The notes beneath the pieces were generated by a model that did not search any database, was not told the origin of the DNA, and worked only from the letters and a program-made list of their open reading frames with translations. The position numbers and the translations under genes are program-made. A DNA stretch of 64,000 nucleotides from Streptomyces antnestii (GTDB lineage: Bacteria; Actinomycetota; Actinomycetes; Streptomycetales; Streptomycetaceae). Each line of letters begins with the position of its first letter. Within the stretch, counting starts at the first letter, position 1. This document shows, in pieces, positions 9,053 through 17,133 of the stretch. The stretch lies in contig NZ_RZYA01000007.1 of assembly GCF_004005495.1 (NCBI RefSeq), positions 186,001 through 250,000 of the forward strand, read 5' to 3'.

Positions 9053-9085
9053 GCCGGTGCCCTACGCCGCGCGAAGGGCACCGGC
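9053..9085. terminator. Bidirectional terminator between convergent genes
   Basis: Perfect 11-bp stem (9053-9063 GCCGGTGCCCT with 9075-9085) and an 11-base loop, lying between the convergent SDR and acyl-CoA dehydrogenase stops. Confidence 0.8.
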
Positions 9086-9101
9086 GGACTCGGCGATGGT
9101 C

Positions 9102-10331
9102 CTAGCGGATCGGCATGCCCGACAGGGTGCGGGCGATCACGAGGCGCTGGATCTCGCTGGTGCCTTCGAAGATGGTGTAGATCGCGGCGTCGCGGTGCAT
9201 GCGCTCGACCGGGTACTCCCGGGTGAAGCCGTTGCCGCCGAGGATCTGGATGGCCTGGCCGGTGACCTTCTTGGCGGTCTCGCTCGCGAAGAGCTTCGAC
9301 ATGGAGCCCTCGGCGTTCTCGAACTTCTTGCCCGTGGTGGCCATCCAGGAGGCACGCCACACCAGGAGGCGGGCCGCGTCGATCTGGGTGCGCATGTCGG
9401 CGAGCTGGAAGGCCACGCCCTGGTTGTCGATGATCGGGCGGCCGAACTGCGTACGGGTCTTGGCGTACTCCAGGGCCTCCTCGTACGCGGCGCGGGCGGT
9501 GCCGACCGCCATCGCGCCGACGGCCGGGCGGGACGCCTCGAAGGTGGCCATGGCGGCGTTCTTCACGCGCTCGCCGCCGCCGGCCTTGGCCTTCTCGCGG
9601 GCGCGGGCCATGCGCTCGTCGAGCTTGTCCTTGCCGCCGAGCAGGCAGGAGCCGGGGATCCGCACGTCCTCGAGGACGACCTCGGCGGTGTGCGAGGCGC
9701 GGATGCCGTGCTTCTTGAACTTCTGGCCCTGGAACAGGCCGGGGGTGTTCGGCGGCACGATGAAGGAGGCGTGGCCCTTGGAGCCGAGCTCGGCGTCGAC
9801 GACGGCGACGACGACGTGGACGTTGGCGATGCCGCCATTGGTCGCCCAGGTCTTGGTGCCGTTGAGGACCCACTCGTCCTTGGCCGCGTCGTAGACGGCG
9901 CGGGTGCGCATGGAGGCGACGTCGGAACCGGCGTCGGGCTCGGAGGAGCAGAAGGCGGCGACCTTGACGTCGTTCTGGTCGCCGTACATCTGGGGGATCC
10001 AGGTGCCGATCTGCTCCTCGGTGCCGTTGGCGAGGACGCCTACGGCGGCGAGGCCGGTGCCGACGATCGACAGGGCGATGCCCGCGTCGCCCCAGAACAG
10101 CTCCTCCATGGCCATCGGGATGCCGAGACCCGTCGGGTCGAAGAACTGCTGCGCGTAGAAGTCCAGGGAGTAGATGCCGACTTTGGCGGCTTCCTGGATG
10201 ACGGGCCACGGCGTCTCTTCACGCTCGTCCCACTCGGCGGCCGCGGGACGGATCACATCGGCGGCGAACCCGTGGAGCCAGTCCCTGACTTCCTTCTGCT
10301 CGTCGTTCAGATCCATCGTGAACTCGGCCAT
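9102..10331 (-). CDS. Acyl-CoA dehydrogenase
   Basis: FAD enzyme of beta-oxidation-type acyl-CoA oxidation, 409 aa, full length for the family. Seen: the FAD-binding middle domain with AAFCSSEPDAGSD and a TKTWATNGG stretch; the C-terminal helical domain with RTQFGRPIIDNQGVAFQLAD; and the terminal signature ILGGNGFTREYPVERMHRDA followed by IFEGTSEIQRLVIAR. The catalytic base in this subclass is usually the Glu of the YEGTSEIQ-type motif, here FEGTSEIQ. The ATG at 10331 follows GGAGG. It is divergent from a TetR gene with two similar dyads between them, so the TetR protein is the likely regulator, as in many fatty-acid catabolic pairs. Chain-length preference is unknown. Confidence 0.94.
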   Translation of the reverse strand: MAEFTMDLNDEQKEVRDWLHGFAADVIRPAAAEWDEREETPWPVIQEAAKVGIYSLDFYAQQFFDPTGLGIPMAMEELFWGDAGIALSIVGTGLAAVGVLANGTEEQIGTWIPQMYGDQNDVKVAAFCSSEPDAGSDVASMRTRAVYDAAKDEWVLNGTKTWATNGGIANVHVVVAVVDAELGSKGHASFIVPPNTPGLFQGQKFKKHGIRASHTAEVVLEDVRIPGSCLLGGKDKLDERMARAREKAKAGGGERVKNAAMATFEASRPAVGAMAVGTARAAYEEALEYAKTRTQFGRPIIDNQGVAFQLADMRTQIDAARLLVWRASWMATTGKKFENAEGSMSKLFASETAKKVTGQAIQILGGNGFTREYPVERMHRDAAIYTIFEGTSEIQRLVIARTLSGMPIR

Positions 10332-10361
10332 GACCCCTCCAGCACTGCGTACACTTCACAC

Positions 10362-10399
10362 GTTACTTGCGGTAACCGCAGTGTGTTACTCGCCAGTAG
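10362..10399. promoter_or_regulatory. Two TetR-type operator candidates between acyl-CoA dehydrogenase and tetR
   Basis: GTTACTTGCGGTAAC (10362-10376) and GTTACTCGCCAGTAG (10385-10399) are similar imperfect dyads with centres 23 bases apart, about two helical turns. The first overlaps a 13-base palindrome, TGCGGTAACCGCA (10368-10380). Their place between the divergent starts at 10331 and 10506 fits autoregulation plus control of the dehydrogenase. Confidence 0.6.
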
Positions 10400-10505
10400 C
10401 CCCTGTCAACTCCCGAGTGCCCGTTCGATGCGATTCGGGGACTTCCCGGGAACGAGTGTTACGTTTCGCGTGCGTCAGGCCATCGCACGGGCGGGGAGAC
10501 ACCTC

Positions 10506-11174
10506 ATGGAGACCACACAGCGGACCGATCAGCGGACCGATCAGCGGACGTCTGCCGAGCGACGGCGGCGGGAGCTGCTGGAGGCCGCGGACCGCGTGGT
10601 GCTGCGCGACGGCCCCGGCGCGTCGATGAACGCCATCGCGGCCGAGGCCGGCATCACCAAGCCGATCCTCTACCGGCACTTCGGCGACAAGGGCGGCCTC
10701 TACGCCGCGCTCGCCAAGCGCCACACGGACGCGCTCCTCGCCTCGCTGCGGGCCGCGCTCGACGCCCCGGCCGAGCGCCGCAGACGCGTCGAGGCGACGC
10801 TCGACACCTACCTCGCGGCGATCGAGGCAAGCCCGCAGGTGTACCGCTTCCTCATGCACCCCTCCGAGAGCGTCGCCGAGAGCGCGGCGCCGGGCGAGCA
10901 GGGCTTCTACGTCGGCAAGCACTCCGCTCCCCTGCTGCGCCGCATGGGCGAGGAGCTCGCCGAGGTCATCGAGGAGCGCGTCGACCTAGGCCCCGGCGGC
11001 CAGCAGCTCGCCCGCGTCTGGGGCCACGGGATCGTCGGCATGATGCACGCCGCCGGCGACTGGTGGCTCGGCGAGCGGCCCTGCTCGCGCGAAGACCTGG
11101 TGCGCAGCCTCGCCGACCTGCTGTGGGGCAGGCTCGCCGAAGCGGGCGACAAGGTCGGCGGGCCGGGGTTCTAG
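10506..11174 (+). CDS. TetR-family transcriptional regulator
   Basis: 222 residues. The N-terminal helix-turn-helix is clear: GASMNAIAAEAGITKPIL then YRHFGDKGGLYAAL, near residues 38-72. The C-terminal ligand domain is all-helical. Three short direct repeats (CGGACCGATCAG-like) encode a QRTDQRTDQRT stretch at the extreme N-terminus. ATG 10506 has GGGGAG seven bases upstream; an in-frame extension far upstream was rejected because it runs antisense through the dehydrogenase gene. Divergent arrangement with an acyl-CoA dehydrogenase suggests an acyl-CoA-responsive repressor; the ligand is inferred only. Confidence 0.9.
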   Translation: METTQRTDQRTDQRTSAERRRRELLEAADRVVLRDGPGASMNAIAAEAGITKPILYRHFGDKGGLYAALAKRHTDALLASLRAALDAPAERRRRVEATLDTYLAAIEASPQVYRFLMHPSESVAESAAPGEQGFYVGKHSAPLLRRMGEELAEVIEERVDLGPGGQQLARVWGHGIVGMMHAAGDWWLGERPCSREDLVRSLADLLWGRLAEAGDKVGGPGF

Positions 11175-11193
11175 GCCACGCCACGACCCGGTC

Positions 11194-11748
11194 CTACGAC
11201 GCCGTACCCGCCGTCGCCCACGAGGCCCGCGCCGCCTGGCGCAGGACCCTCCGGCGGCGCCACCCCGTGACGCGGTCCGGGTAGACGCGGCCTTCCAGGT
11301 GGTCGCACTCGTGCTGGAGGCAGCGCGCGAACCAGCCCGTTCCGTGCACGGTCTTCGGCTCTCCCCGCAGGTTCACGCCCTCGACGAGGACATGGTCGAA
11401 GCGGGGCGTGCCCGCCTCCAGGCCCGGCAGCGAGAGACAGCCCTCCGCGCCGCGCACGACGACACCGTCCGCCTCGACGAGGCGCGGGTTCACGATGTGG
11501 CCCAGGTGCCGGACGTCCTCGTCGTCGGGGCAGTCGTACACGAACACCCGCGCGGACTCGCCGATCTGGTTCGCCGCCAGGCCCACGCCCCGGGCGGCGT
11601 ACATCGTCGCGAACATGTCCTGGATGAGGCGGCCGAGCGCGGGCCCGAAGTCGGTCACCTCCTCGCAGGGGGTGTGCAGCACGGGATCACCGAGCAGGGT
11701 CATGGGTCGTACGCGCCCGGAGGCGCCCGGGATCGAGCCGTGTCGCAT
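11194..11748 (-). CDS. def: Peptide deformylase
   Basis: Metalloenzyme that removes the formyl group from nascent proteins. All three motifs are present: GVGLAANQIG, EGCLSLPG (metal-binding Cys) and HECDHLEG (two metal His and the catalytic Glu). From ATG 11748 the protein is 184 aa. That start lies 7 bases after TACCCT on the reverse strand, a good -10 hexamer, so the mRNA is probably leaderless. ATG 11703 is a shorter option that keeps the conserved region. The C-terminal tail is Arg-rich. Streptomyces usually carry several def copies; this one stands alone between tetR and murT. Confidence 0.93.
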   Translation of the reverse strand: MRHGSIPGASGRVRPMTLLGDPVLHTPCEEVTDFGPALGRLIQDMFATMYAARGVGLAANQIGESARVFVYDCPDDEDVRHLGHIVNPRLVEADGVVVRGAEGCLSLPGLEAGTPRFDHVLVEGVNLRGEPKTVHGTGWFARCLQHECDHLEGRVYPDRVTGWRRRRVLRQAARASWATAGTAS

Positions 11749-11769
11749 GACCGTAAGGGTACGGTCATG
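11746..11769 (-). promoter_or_regulatory. Palindrome over the deformylase -10 and start codon
   Basis: Perfect 10-bp arms (CATGACCGTA and TACGGTCATG) around AGGG. On the reverse strand the centre contains TACCCT, the predicted -10, and one arm contains the ATG. A protein bound here would block initiation directly. Confidence 0.5.
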
Positions 11770-11889
11770 GACAGCCCCGGATCCGGGGTGGTGCCGCGGT
11801 TCGGGCTCGTTGGTGGATCTCGATAGGCTGACTCCGGAAAGCGATGCCGGGGGCAGGCGCGGCGCCGTACGCAAGGAGGATCCAGAACG

Positions 11890-13128
11890 ATGTCAGGCAA
11901 CTCGGAGCCGCTGACTCCGCGGGCCAAGCTGGCCGTCACGGCGGGCAAGGCGGCCGCTGCGGTGTCGCGGGCGGCGGGCCGCGGCAGCGGATCGGTGATC
12001 GGCGGCAAGGTCGCGCTCAGGCTCGACCCCGAGCTGCTCGGGCGTCTCGCCCAGCATCTGGACGTGGTGCTCGTCTCGGCGACGAACGGCAAGACCACGA
12101 CCACCCGGCTGATCGCGGAGGCCCTGCGCGCCAGCGGCCCCGTCGTGTCGAACGCGCTCGGCGCGAACATGCCCGCGGGCATCACGTCGGCGCTCGCCGG
12201 CGGCTCGGACGCGAAGTACGGCGTGATCGAGGTCGACGAGAAGTACCTCGCGGGTGTCGCCCGCGACACGGCCCCCAAGGCCATCGCGCTGCTCAACCTG
12301 TCGCGCGACCAGCTCGACCGCGCCGCCGAGACCCGCATGCTCGCCGAGAAGTGGCGCGAGGGCCTGTCCGGTTCGAAGGCGATCGTCATCGCGAACGCGG
12401 ACGACCCGCTGGTCGTGTGGGCCGCGTCCTCCTCGCCGAACGTGGTGTGGGTGGCCGCGGGGCAGGAGTGGAAGGACGACGCCTGGTCGTGCCCGTCGTG
12501 CGGTGGCGTGATGCAGCGCCCCGGCGACGACTGGTACTGCGGCGAGTGCGGCTTCCGCCGTCCGACGCCCAGCTGGGCGCTCCAGGGCGACTACGTCCTC
12601 GACCCGCACGGCTCGGCCTGGCCGATCCACCTCCAGCTCCCCGGCCGCGCGAACAAGGCGAACGCGACCTCGTCGGCCGCCGTCGCCGCGTGCTTCGGCG
12701 TGCCGCCGCAGGTCGCCCTGGAGCGCATGTACCAGGTGCAGGCCGTCGCGGGCCGCTACGACGTCGTGCAGTTCCTCGGCCGTGACCTGCGCCTGCTGCT
12801 CGCGAAGAACCCGGCGGGCTGGCTCGAAACGTTTTCCCTGATCGACCCGCCGCCCACCCCGGTGATCCTCGCGGTCAACGCGCGGGGCGCGGACGGCACC
12901 GACACGTCCTGGCTGTGGGACGTCGACTACACGCGTCTGGCCGGTCACCCGATCTTCGTGATCGGCGACCGACGGCTCGACCTGGCGGTGCGGCTCGAGG
13001 TCGCAGGGCTCGACTTCCGGGTCTGCGACACCGTCGACGAGGCGGTGCAGTCCGCCCCGCCCGGCCGGATCGAGCTGATCGCCAACTACACCGCGTTCCA
13101 GGACGTCCGCCGCCGCGTCGGCAACTGA
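11890..13128 (+). CDS. murT: Lipid II isoglutaminyl synthase, Mur-ligase subunit MurT
   Basis: With GatD it amidates the alpha-carboxyl of D-Glu in lipid II, giving D-isoglutamine, in the cytoplasm. Of 412 residues, the central Mur-ligase domain shows the P-loop SATNGKTTTTRL near residue 62-73 and RDQLDR. A four-cysteine ribbon, CPSCGGV...WYCGECGF (about 201-224), is the zinc insert typical of MurT, and the C-terminus is the DUF1727 domain. AAGGAGG sits nine bases before the ATG, and TAGGCT (11823-11828) is a likely -10. gatD follows after 17 bases, forming the expected two-gene operon. Confidence 0.94.
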   Translation: MSGNSEPLTPRAKLAVTAGKAAAAVSRAAGRGSGSVIGGKVALRLDPELLGRLAQHLDVVLVSATNGKTTTTRLIAEALRASGPVVSNALGANMPAGITSALAGGSDAKYGVIEVDEKYLAGVARDTAPKAIALLNLSRDQLDRAAETRMLAEKWREGLSGSKAIVIANADDPLVVWAASSSPNVVWVAAGQEWKDDAWSCPSCGGVMQRPGDDWYCGECGFRRPTPSWALQGDYVLDPHGSAWPIHLQLPGRANKANATSSAAVAACFGVPPQVALERMYQVQAVAGRYDVVQFLGRDLRLLLAKNPAGWLETFSLIDPPPTPVILAVNARGADGTDTSWLWDVDYTRLAGHPIFVIGDRRLDLAVRLEVAGLDFRVCDTVDEAVQSAPPGRIELIANYTAFQDVRRRVGN

Positions 13129-13145
13129 GACCCCGCAGAGGATTC

Positions 13146-13883
13146 ATGAGCATGAGCGACAACGGCCTTCGTCTGGTCTGGGTCTACCCGGACCTCCTGA
13201 GCACGTACGGCGACCAGGGCAACGCCCTCGTCGTGGAGCGCCGCGCCCGTCAGCGCCGCCTCGACGTGCACCGCCTCGACGTCCGCAGCGACCAGCCGAT
13301 CCCGACGTCCGGCGACATCTATCTGATCGGCGGCGGCGAAGACCGGCCGCAGCGGCTCGCCGCCGAGCGGCTGCGCCGGGACGGCGGCCTCGAACGGGCC
13401 GTGGCCAACGGCGCGATCGTCTTCTCGGTCTGCGCCGGGTACCAGATCCTCGGCCACGAGTTCATCAACGACCTGGGCGAGCGCGAGCCGGGGCTCGGGC
13501 TGCTCGACGTGGTGTCCACGCGCGGCGAGGGCGAGCGGTGCGTCGGTGACGTACTGGCCGACATCGACCCGCAGTTGGGCCTGCCGCAGCTGACCGGCTT
13601 CGAGAACCACCAGGGCGTCACGCACCTCGGCCCCTCGGCGCGCCCCTTCGCGCGCGTGCAGATCGGCCGGGGCAACGGCACGGGTGACGGCACGGAGGGC
13701 GCGTTCAACGACACCGTGTTCGGCACGTACATGCACGGTCCGGTCCTCGCCCGCAACCCGCTGATCGCGGACCTGCTCCTGAAGCTGGCCCTCGACGTGA
13801 ACGCGCTGCCGCCGGTCGACGACCGCTGGTACGAGGCGCTCCGCGGTGAGCGGATCTCGGCGGCCACTGCCCAGACGGCTTAG
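13146..13883 (+). CDS. gatD: Lipid II isoglutaminyl synthase, glutamine amidotransferase subunit GatD
   Basis: Class-I-like (CobB/CobQ type) glutaminase that hands ammonia to MurT. 245 aa. The nucleophile is the Cys in FSVCAGYQILGHEF (near residue 98), and the partner His lies in YMHGPVLARNPLIADLLL near the C-terminus. GENHQGVT-type sequence FENHQGVTHLG is also family-typical. ATG 13146 has AGAGG upstream; an ATG six bases later is an alternative. A frame extension back into murT was rejected. Confidence 0.94.
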   Translation: MSMSDNGLRLVWVYPDLLSTYGDQGNALVVERRARQRRLDVHRLDVRSDQPIPTSGDIYLIGGGEDRPQRLAAERLRRDGGLERAVANGAIVFSVCAGYQILGHEFINDLGEREPGLGLLDVVSTRGEGERCVGDVLADIDPQLGLPQLTGFENHQGVTHLGPSARPFARVQIGRGNGTGDGTEGAFNDTVFGTYMHGPVLARNPLIADLLLKLALDVNALPPVDDRWYEALRGERISAATAQTA

Positions 13884-13943
13884 CGTCTGCCACGCTCGGG
13901 GCGTCTGCCAGGTGCGGGTCCGCCTGGGCTGGTGGCGCAGTTC

Positions 13944-13966
13944 CCCGCGCCCCTTTGGGGCGCGGG
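13944..13966. repeat. Streptomyces-type GC hairpin repeat after gatD
   Basis: CCCGCGCCCC-TTT-GGGGCGCGGG, a perfect 10-bp stem, flanked by GGCGCAG and GAGCGCC that extend the dyad. It resembles the GCAGTTCCCCGCGCCCC intergenic element found many times in Streptomyces genomes. It probably also ends murT-gatD transcription. Confidence 0.7.
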
Positions 13967-14100
13967 AGCGCCATGTGAGCGGTCGGGTCCACCTGGCGGA
14001 CGCCCTGTGCGTGAGGGCCCCCGTACGCCGATAAGGTGGCGGGGATCCAGCCGGACGACGTGGTCCGGTCATCGGCCCACGTTGCAAAGGTTTTCGGGCT

Positions 14101-15126
14101 ATGCGTATTGGTGTCCTCACCTCCGGCGGAGACTGTCCCGGCCTGAACGCGGTGATTCGTTCGGTCGTCCACCGCGCCGTCGTCGACCACGGCGACGAGG
14201 TCATCGGCTTCCACGACGGCTGGAAAGGCCTGCTGGAGTGCGACTACCGCAAGCTCGACCTGGACGCGGTGGGCGGCATTCTCGCCCGGGGCGGCACGAT
14301 CCTCGGCTCGTCGCGGGTCCAGCCCGCGCATCTGCGCGACGGCGTGGAGCGCGCCAAGGGGCATGTCGCGGAGCTCGGGCTCGACGCGATCATCCCGATC
14401 GGCGGTGAGGGCACGCTGAAGGCGGCCCGTCTCCTGTCCGACGGCGGGCTCCCGATCGTGGGCGTGCCGAAGACGATCGACAACGACATCGCGGTGACCG
14501 ATGTCACCTTCGGGTTCGACACGGCCGTCGGCGTCGCGACCGAGGCGCTCGACCGCCTCAAGACGACCGCCGAGTCCCACCAGCGCGTCCTGATCGTCGA
14601 GGTCATGGGCCGTCACACCGGCTGGATCGCGCTGCACTCGGGCATGGCCGCCGGAGCGCACGCCATCGTCGTACCCGAGCGCCCCTTCGACATCGAGGAG
14701 CTGACCGCGAAGGTCGGCGAGCGGTTCTCCGCGGGCAAGAAGTTCGCCATCGTCGTCGCCGCCGAGGGCGCCAAGCCCGCGCCCGGCTCGATGGAGTTCG
14801 ACGAGGGCGTCAAGGACATGTACGGCCACGAGCGCTTCGCGGGGATCGCGACGCGGCTCTCCGGTGAGCTGGAGCACCGCCTCGGCAAGGAGGCCCGCCC
14901 GGTGATCCTCGGGCACGTCCAGCGCGGCGGCACCCCGACGGCGTACGACCGTGTGCTCGCCACGCGGTTCGGGTGGCACGCCGTCGAGGCCGTGCACCGG
15001 GGCGAGTTCGGCATGATGACGGCGCTGCGCGGCACGGACATCGTGATGGTGTCGCTCGCCGAGGCCGTGGAGACGCTGAAGACGGTCCCGCAGGAGCGGT
15101 ACGCCGAGGCGGAGTGCGTCCTGTAG
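14101..15126 (+). CDS. pfkA: 6-phosphofructokinase
   Basis: Glycolytic kinase, fructose-6-phosphate to the 1,6-bisphosphate. 341 aa, with the N-terminal MRIGVLTSGGDCPGLNAVIR phosphate loop, IPIGGEGTLKAA, PKTIDNDI and MGRHTGWIALHSG. The glycine after the acidic residue in GGEG fits ATP rather than pyrophosphate use, while the Lys in PKTIDND is the group III (mixed-substrate) marker; actinobacterial group III enzymes of this kind use ATP. TAAGGT at 14032-14037 is a possible -10, and the gene has its own terminator. Streptomyces carry several pfkA paralogues, so the physiological weight of this one is unclear. Confidence 0.95.
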   Translation: MRIGVLTSGGDCPGLNAVIRSVVHRAVVDHGDEVIGFHDGWKGLLECDYRKLDLDAVGGILARGGTILGSSRVQPAHLRDGVERAKGHVAELGLDAIIPIGGEGTLKAARLLSDGGLPIVGVPKTIDNDIAVTDVTFGFDTAVGVATEALDRLKTTAESHQRVLIVEVMGRHTGWIALHSGMAAGAHAIVVPERPFDIEELTAKVGERFSAGKKFAIVVAAEGAKPAPGSMEFDEGVKDMYGHERFAGIATRLSGELEHRLGKEARPVILGHVQRGGTPTAYDRVLATRFGWHAVEAVHRGEFGMMTALRGTDIVMVSLAEAVETLKTVPQERYAEAECVL

Positions 15127-15128
15127 TC

Positions 15129-15201
15129 CGGTCTTGTCGTTCGGTCTTGTCGTTCGGTCTTGTCGTTCGGTCTTGTCGTTCGGTCTTGTCGTTCGGTCTT
15201 G
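15129..15201 (+). repeat. 13-bp tandem repeat, 5.6 copies, just after pfkA
   Basis: Five identical 13-base units CGGTCTTGTCGTT (15129-15193) and a partial sixth, starting 2 bases after the pfkA stop and ending before its terminator hairpin. The unit is T-rich against the GC-rich background. Exact identity of the copies points to recent expansion by slippage. Confidence 0.95.
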
Positions 15202-15207
15202 AAGAGT

Positions 15208-15239
15208 CTGCCCCCGGTCGTGGTCGCGGCCGGGGGCAG
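15208..15239 (+). terminator. pfkA terminator
   Basis: Perfect 10-bp stem CTGCCCCCGG / CCGGGGGCAG with a 12-base loop, followed by TTCTACTCT. Confidence 0.85.
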
Positions 15240-15292
15240 TTCTACTCTGGTGCGGACAGACAGCGCAACAGGTACTAATCAGGAGCCGGCGG

Positions 15293-16243
15293 ATGGATCA
15301 CAGCGGGCACGGCATGACCATGGATCTGCCGCCGTTCACGCTGGGGCGGGGCCTCGAATGGTCGGCGGACCCCTTTTTCCTGATCGGGTGCCTGGTGGCC
15401 CTCGGCCTGTACGGCTGGGGTGTCGTGCGGCTCGCGCGGCGCGGTGACAGCTGGCAGGTCGGCCGCACGCTGTCGTTCGTCATCGGTGTACTGACCGTGA
15501 TGCTCGTGATGTGCACCAAGCTGAACGACTACGGCATGGTCATGTTCTCCGTGCACATGGTGCAGCACATGGTGATCAGCATGCTGTCGCCGATCCTGCT
15601 CCTGATGGGCGCGCCGATCACGCTGGCGCTGCGGGCGATGCCGGTGGCGCAGCGCGGCACCAAGGGGCCGCGCGAGCTGCTCCTGATGCTGCTGCACAGC
15701 CGGTACATGCGGATCATCACGCACCCCGCGTTCACGATCCCGCTCTTCATCGCGAGCCTGTACGCGCTCTATTTCTCGCCGCTCTTCGACTTCCTGATGG
15801 GCTCGAAGGTCGGGCACATCGGCATGATGGTCCACTTCCTCGCCGTCGGCCTGGTCTTCTTCTGGCCGATCATGGGCGTGGACCCGGGCCCCCACCGGCC
15901 CGGCTATGTGATGCGGATGCTGGAACTCTTCGCGGGCATGCCCTTCCACGCGTTCTTCGGCATCGCGCTGATGATGGCGTCGGGGCCGATGGTCGGCACG
16001 TACATGCATCCGCCGGCCTCGCTCGGGATCGACGCGCTCGCGGACCAGACGGCGGCGGGCGGCATCGCGTGGGCGTTCAGCGAGGTGCCCTCGGTACTTG
16101 TGCTGCTCGCGCTGCTGTTCCAGTGGAAGAAGTCCGAGGACCGGCAGGCCCGGCGCAAGGACCGGGCGGCGGACCGCGACGGCGACCAGGAGCTGGCCGC
16201 GTACAACGCGTATCTGGCCTCTCTGAACACCCGCGGCCAGTAG
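15293..16243 (+). CDS. CtaG-type cytochrome c oxidase assembly protein
   Basis: 316-aa polytopic membrane protein of the caa3-type CtaG family, which assists copper-site assembly in terminal oxidases. About seven hydrophobic segments, with the family-like block FSVHMVQHMVISMLSPILLL near residue 83-102 and AVGLVFFWPIMGVDP near 185-199. The extreme N-terminus, MDHSGHGMTM, is a Met/His cluster well suited to copper. The C-terminal 50 residues are charged and cytoplasmic. AGGAG lies eight bases before ATG 15293, and TACTCT at 15243-15248 is a candidate -10. No oxidase gene is nearby. Confidence 0.88.
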   Translation: MDHSGHGMTMDLPPFTLGRGLEWSADPFFLIGCLVALGLYGWGVVRLARRGDSWQVGRTLSFVIGVLTVMLVMCTKLNDYGMVMFSVHMVQHMVISMLSPILLLMGAPITLALRAMPVAQRGTKGPRELLLMLLHSRYMRIITHPAFTIPLFIASLYALYFSPLFDFLMGSKVGHIGMMVHFLAVGLVFFWPIMGVDPGPHRPGYVMRMLELFAGMPFHAFFGIALMMASGPMVGTYMHPPASLGIDALADQTAAGGIAWAFSEVPSVLVLLALLFQWKKSEDRQARRKDRAADRDGDQELAAYNAYLASLNTRGQ

Positions 16244-16327
16244 CGCCGGGCACCCCCGCGGGGTGACGATGGTCTCCAGCCGCGGTTCGGGCGCTGCGCC
16301 GTCCGGGCTGCCGGGAGGAGGCGGGTC

Positions 16328-16486
16328 ATGCCCGGATCGATGAAGACGATGGGGGTGCTCACCGTCGGCGCCCTGGTCGCGGTGACGGCCTACACGGTGG
16401 CGCTGGGGAGCAACGGCTGGCTGTGGTTCGGCTGGGTCGTGCTGGGTCTGCTCACGCTCGGGATGGCCGCGTCGCGCAGCACCTGA
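16328..16486 (+). CDS. Small two-helix membrane protein (52 aa)
   Basis: Begins MPGSMKTMGVLTVGALVAV, with a first hydrophobic stretch at about 8-24, a polar turn containing LGSNGW, a second stretch at about 29-45, and ends MAASRST. GGAGGAGG is a strong ribosome site just upstream of ATG 16328, and the codons have the usual GC-rich third positions. It sits 84 bases after ctaG on the same strand. No function can be assigned. Confidence 0.72.
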   Translation: MPGSMKTMGVLTVGALVAVTAYTVALGSNGWLWFGWVVLGLLTLGMAASRST

Positions 16487-16518
16487 CGGCGGGCGTCGCG
16501 CAACACCTGACGGCAGGC
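16471..16518 (+). repeat. 24-bp tandem duplication across the stop of the small membrane gene
   Basis: Two adjacent 24-base copies (16471-16494, 16495-16518) with two mismatches. The first contains the last codons and stop of the 52-aa gene; the second is non-coding and carries the same stop in frame. Confidence 0.85.
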
Positions 16519-16551
16519 GGGCATGGCGCCGCGCGAGGCGGGGCCCGGGGG

Positions 16552-16941
16552 TCAGAAGCGGAAGACGTCGCCGGTCGAGGCGGACATCGTGCAGGCGTTG
16601 GCGAAGGTCTTGTGCCAGTTGACCGCGCGGCCGCGGTAGGTGCCGGTCGCGCTCACGGTGACAGGTGCGTAGACCTGGGTGCACATCTCCTGGGCCGGGG
16701 GGAGCGCGTCCAGATCTCCTTGTGCGGCGTCGAGGGCGGCGCATGCCCCGGCGGCGTGCGCATGGTGCCCCCACGGCGCGGGATCGCAGCGAAGCAGCTC
16801 ACCCCGCATCCATCCGCCCTGGTCCCCGGAGACGGTGAGGAAGAGTGCGTCGGGCGCGGGCGGGTCGGTGTCGGCGGCTCGGGCGGGACCGGCCGCGGCG
16901 AGGGCGGTGAGGGCTGCGGCGGCGAGGACGAGGGAACGCAT
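16552..16941 (-). CDS. Secreted subtilisin-inhibitor-like (SSI) protein
   Basis: Exported inhibitor of serine proteases, 129 aa with a signal peptide ending ARA (about residue 22) and a mature chain near 107 aa, normal for SSI. Four cysteines (52, 67, 87, 117) match the two SSI disulfides. Aligned by eye on S. albogriseolus SSI, the reactive loop MCPMVYDPV reads MCTQVYAPV, so P1 is Gln89 instead of Met, Lys or Arg. The C-terminal block ending DVFRF aligns without gaps on SSI ending SVFAF. GGAGG lies six bases before ATG 16941. A longer upstream frame was rejected. Target protease unknown. Confidence 0.9.
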   Translation of the reverse strand: MRSLVLAAAALTALAAAGPARAADTDPPAPDALFLTVSGDQGGWMRGELLRCDPAPWGHHAHAAGACAALDAAQGDLDALPPAQEMCTQVYAPVTVSATGTYRGRAVNWHKTFANACTMSASTGDVFRF

Positions 16942-17133
16942 ACGGGACCTCCGGTGTCGCGTGCGGGACGATCGGAGGCAAGGGCACCGCTCCCCCGAGG
17001 CGCCCGTCGAGCCGACACGCCGCGCGTTCCCCCGGACGGAGACGCGACCGGCCCCGGACGGGCTCTCGCGCGGGGCCCGGCGATTGGTTACTGTGCGCAA
17101 CGCACCTGGATCCACGGGGGAAGGCGGCCCAGC

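Noticed and set aside
9057..10505. N-terminal extension of the TetR gene by 483 codons
   Set aside because: It lies antisense over the acyl-CoA dehydrogenase; the true start at 10506 has a ribosome site and gives a normal TetR length.
13928..13974. CRISPR-like or mobile element origin for the GC hairpin after gatD
   Set aside because: Single copy here, no spacer array and no transposase; it matches the dispersed Streptomyces intergenic hairpin instead.
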